DNA of 64,000 nucleotides from Geosiphon pyriformis (Eukaryota > Glomeromycota > Glomeromycetes > Archaeosporales > Geosiphonaceae), in NCBI GenBank assembly GCA_016748015.1, contig JAAOMT010000512.1, positions 294,238-358,237 on the forward strand, in the 5' to 3' direction. The notes under the pieces are model-generated. The model was not told the DNA's origin, ran no database searches, and saw only the letters and a list, made by a program, of their open reading frames with translations. Below are positions 60,804 to 64,000 of this stretch, in pieces (positions within the stretch are counted from its first letter, which is position 1; each line of letters opens with the position of its first letter). The translations under genes were made by a program, and so were the position numbers.

Positions 60804-63800
60804 TTAAGTGTTCAGGTTGGAAGGTTGTTCAATGACAACTATTGGTTCTAAGTTTTGAGGAATATCTTCGGGACTGACCAAAGGGGAATGTGTACCAATT
60901 TGTGGAATTAATGGTTCAGAATTGTTTCTGGAATGATAGTGTTTCAAACGATCTCCATGTGCAACTTTTGCTAAGATTTTGTCATCAAGTCTTAGCTTGT
61001 ATGATCCGTTGCCTAGGACTTCATAGATAAAGAATGGTTCATTCCATTTATTTTCAAATTTTCCACTCCATTGTTTTTCAGCTTTAGTTCTGTGTAAGAG
61101 AACTTTGTTTCCAATTTTAAATTCATTGGTGACTGAAGGCAATTTGTCATCATGCCATTCTTTTTGTTGAGCTTGGGAGTGTTCAATATGGGTGGCTGCT
61201 ATTCGTTGTTTTCCTTCCAATGTGCTAAGCAGAGTGTAGGCTTTTTGCTGAAGCGTTTCTTGGAAATTGTTTTCATCGATCAGTTGTACTGGGTATGTTT
61301 CCACTGTGAAACTAATTGGTAACGTTGCTGTCCTTCCATAAGTTAAATCAAATGGTGTGTGTTTTGTGGTATCTTGTTTTAATGTCCTATATGCTAGTAA
61401 CACTGATGGAATAAAGAGATCCCATTCTTGCTCAAAATCGGTTGAGACTTTGGCTAATGACTCACACAATGTTCTGTTAAAACATTCCACAAGTCCATTT
61501 GTTTGTGGATGGTAGGGTGAAAACAGAGGTCTTTTGACATTGAATTGTTCACAAATTTCTTGTATCAAATTGTTCACAAAGTGTGTTTCCTGATTGGATA
61601 AAAGTTCAATTGGACATCCATGTCTACAAATGATGTCTTCGTAGATGAAATTTGCTACTGATTTTGCATCTGCTCATTGAATGGCTCTGGCTTCAGGCCA
61701 TTTAGTAAGATAGTCTACAGCTACTACAATATAACAGTTTCCTTAAGTGGTAATAGATAGTGGTCCGACTAAATTGATACCAACTCTGTCAAAAGGCTGT
61801 TCAACTTTGATTGGATTTAAAAGTTCTGTAGAGCGAGTTCCTTCTCTTCTTTGACAACTATCACAAGATTCAACATATTTGTGAATGTCTTTTCTTATTT
61901 GAGGCCAATAGTAGTATTCTAGTGTTCTTTGAGTGGTGCTATCTTTTCCGAAGTGTGCTAACGAAGGATCTGAGTGCATATTATATAAAATGATCTCTTT
62001 TTCCTGTTCTTGTATTAATCTAAGTGGTTTGATTGGGTTTTTGAAATTTTGATGATAGATAATGTTGTTGTGTAGAAAATATTGTTTGGCTTGTTGTTGT
62101 AACCAATGTTTTTCGTCTAGGGACCAATCTGTTGGGATTGTTAATGTCTCCAAATATTGTTTGAGATTGTTGTAGTTTTCGGGATTCATTGTTTGTTGTT
62201 TTGATGCTGTTAATTCAAATGGGTGTTGGTTTTGTTTTCTAATCTTGCCTCATTCTTGAGAGACAATCAACGTTGGTGTGAAGTTTTCCTGGTTTGTGGT
62301 GTATGATGTATTGGTAATTAGCTAAAAATTCTGTCTATCGGGTTTGTTTTATATTCAGCTGGGTGTTTTTGTTTTAAAGCCATTTAAGTCCAATATTATC
62401 AATGATAATATCGAATTCTTTGGGTCTGAGGTAAAGAATGAAGTGATGTAGGGCCCAGATTACTGCTGTGGTTTCTAATTCTGTTGCAGGGTAGTTCTTT
62501 TTGGCTGGCTTTAATGTTCTACTAGCATAAGCAATTACTCGCTCATTTCTATTGTCATCTAACTGTGATAGGATGGCACCAAAGACAGTATAAGAGGCAT
62601 CAGTTGCTAACCGGAATCAGTTGCTGAAATCTGGGTAAGCGAGGATTGGAGCTGTTGTGAGTTTTTTCTTAAGTATCTCGAAGACATTTTGGTGTTCTTC
62701 TGTCCATTTGTATTCGACATTTTTTGTAGTGAGCTGGTTGAAGAGTTTTGCAATTTTTGAGAATTCTTTGATGAATTTTCGGTAATAGAATGCTAATCCA
62801 ATAAATCCTCTTAATTCTGTGGTATTTCATGGAGTCTTGAAGTTTTTGACAGTACTGATTTTTCCAGGGTCTGGTTTAATTCCATCTTTGCTAACAATGT
62901 GACCAAGAAAAGCTAAACTTGTTTTTTCAAAGTAGCATTTTTCAATGTTTAGTTTCAATTCTGCTTTCTGTAATTGTTGAAAAACTTCTCGCAAGTGAAT
63001 TAAATGTAGCTTGAAAGATGATGAATAAACATCAGTGTCATCAAGATAAACTACTACTGATTTCCAAAAGAGGCCTTTGTAAACAACATCCATGAGTTTT
63101 TGGAATGTTGCTGGTGCATTGCATAATCCAAAAAGCATTACATTGAACTCGTAATTTCCTCCTTAAGTGGTGAATGCTGTTTTGGGGTGGTCTTTGGGAT
63201 CCATAGCAACTTGCCAGTATCCACTCTTTAAATCTAATGTTGAAAAGTATTTGGACTTTCCAAGGGCATCCAACATGTCATCAATTTAGGGAAGAGGGTA
63301 GGCATCCCCAATGGTGACGCTGTTGAGTTGTCGGTAATCAACACAAAATCGTATCTTTCTATTTTTCTTTTTAACTAGGACCACAGGTGAGGCCCATAGG
63401 CTCATTGATGGTTGAATAAGCCCATTGTTAAGCATCCATTGTACTTCTTCTCGGATAAATTGGTGACTTTCTGGAGTGACTCGGTAGGCTTGTTGTCGCC
63501 TTGGTTTGACATCTTCTGTATAGATTTGGTGTTGAACCAAATCAGTTCTTCCTAAGTCATTGTTGTTTTCAGCGAAGATGTCGGCAAATTCTGCAATTAG
63601 CTCTTTGAGTTGGGTCTGTTGTTGTGGTTCAAGTTGTCCCATGTTGATTCAAGATAGTTTTTCCATGACAACATAGTAGTTTTCAGAGCTAGGGTTTGGG
63701 TTGATTTTTGGTAGTAAATGTCCAATAATTTCAGAGAAATTGGGGACTGTTTGGGGTAATTCTTGTTGAAATATATTACTGTGAATAACTCCAATTTCTA

Positions 63801-64000
63801 AATTATTTAATAAAATTATGGGGTAATTATTGGAGTTGTAAAAAGTAACTCGGACTTTCTTTGTTCCTTCTGGAATATAAATGTTTGGGATCAAAATATT
63901 ATGTTCCAAGCAAACTTGTTCATTGGACTCAAAAATTTGTTGTGTGGTTGTTGGCTTTGTGCAAGTGTAGATTTCCGGATGTTCTCCAAAGGGTGAGATA
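60804..64000 (-). pseudogene. Gypsy pol: protease end, RT, RNase H, integrase
   Basis: In order: linker (63909-63649); RT beginning [10 protein letters not shown] with [20 protein letters not shown] (63642-63286), LFGLCNAPATFQKLMD and the catalytic box YLDD (63138-62827); RNase H (62826-62250) with ATDAS; integrase H2C2 zinc finger with CDSCQRR and catalytic core (62189-61590), then 61577-60804 with YHPQTNGLVECFNR and the C-terminal WNEPFFIYEVLGNGSYKL. In-frame stops at 63286 (TAA), 63163 (TAA), 62827 (TGA), 62617 (TGA) and 62374 (TAA), and a frameshift near 62245, break it. The first two integrase catalytic Asp are Asn (61773-61775 and 61593-61595); the Glu is kept. Confidence 0.9.

Larger units (their letters stand above)
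59020..64000 (-). mobile_element. Ty3/gypsy LTR retrotransposon, 3' part (best-preserved copy)
   Basis: Minus-strand element running off the right edge. From the left: 3' LTR (59020-59999), polypurine tract, an extra ORF, integrase, RNase H, RT and the end of the protease region. Domain order RT-RNase H-integrase defines Ty3/gypsy. It lies inside LINE-D. The gag, the rest of protease and the 5' LTR are outside the window. Confidence 0.9.

Overview
This is a eukaryotic nuclear window, very AT-rich and dominated by transposable elements. It has a single gene island of two adjacent spliced genes. The organism is most likely an arbuscular mycorrhizal fungus (Glomeromycotina, perhaps Gigasporaceae). 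I infer this from short GT-AG introns, the AT bias, and LINE proteins that closely resemble, from memory and not from a search, the endonuclease/RT/RNase H LINE proteins abundant in Rhizophagus and relatives. The nuclear genes use the standard code: TGG is read as Trp, and the two genes end in TAG and TGA.

Layout. 1-1250: non-coding, non-repeat-like flank. 1251-2460: AT-rich, unassigned. 2461-10270: LINE-A (minus), split by a solo LTR at 5332-6322. 10470-10875: truncated LTR. 10876-17632: LINE-B (plus), head-to-head with A. 17748-19060: tandem duplication plus an unclassified repeat. 19061-23726: eroded minus-strand Ty3/gypsy element with an LTR. 23727-26560: LINE-C (minus). 27850-33300: gene island with a Psh1-like RING protein (28028-30161, 5 exons) and a taxilin (30693-33025, 10 exons), both plus. 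33852-40640: LINE-F (minus). 41225-47900: eroded plus-strand gypsy element (LTR, gag, pol) holding an opposite-strand solo LTR at 44656-45563. 48751-52200: eroded minus-strand gypsy pol. 52240-53150: inverted relative of the 17.7-19.1 kb repeat. 53160-54860: LINE-E remnant. 54868-59019: LINE-D, cut by the 3' LTR (59020-59999) of the best-preserved gypsy element, whose pol fills 60804-64000 on the minus strand.

How it fits together. Every element is broken, and where copies can be compared the damage is overwhelmingly C-to-T/G-to-A. Stops sit where Gln, Trp or Arg codons are expected, zinc-knuckle Cys becomes Tyr, and catalytic Asp becomes Asn in the LINE endonuclease, the LINE RT and the gypsy integrase. 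This points to methylation-linked deamination or a RIP-like process acting on repeats, while the gene island keeps CpGs and open frames. Nesting gives a relative history: LINE-A is older than its LTR, LINE-D is older than the 59-64 kb gypsy, and a plus-strand gypsy is older than the solo LTR inside it.

I did not find a convincing new defence or metabolic system. The most promising leads are an extra ORF in the gypsy element that reads through the polypurine tract into the LTR, a paired C-x-C-G-x2-H motif at the end of the taxilin, a GC-AG intron beside a 26-nt microexon in the RING gene, and tandem motifs upstream of the LTR TATA box.
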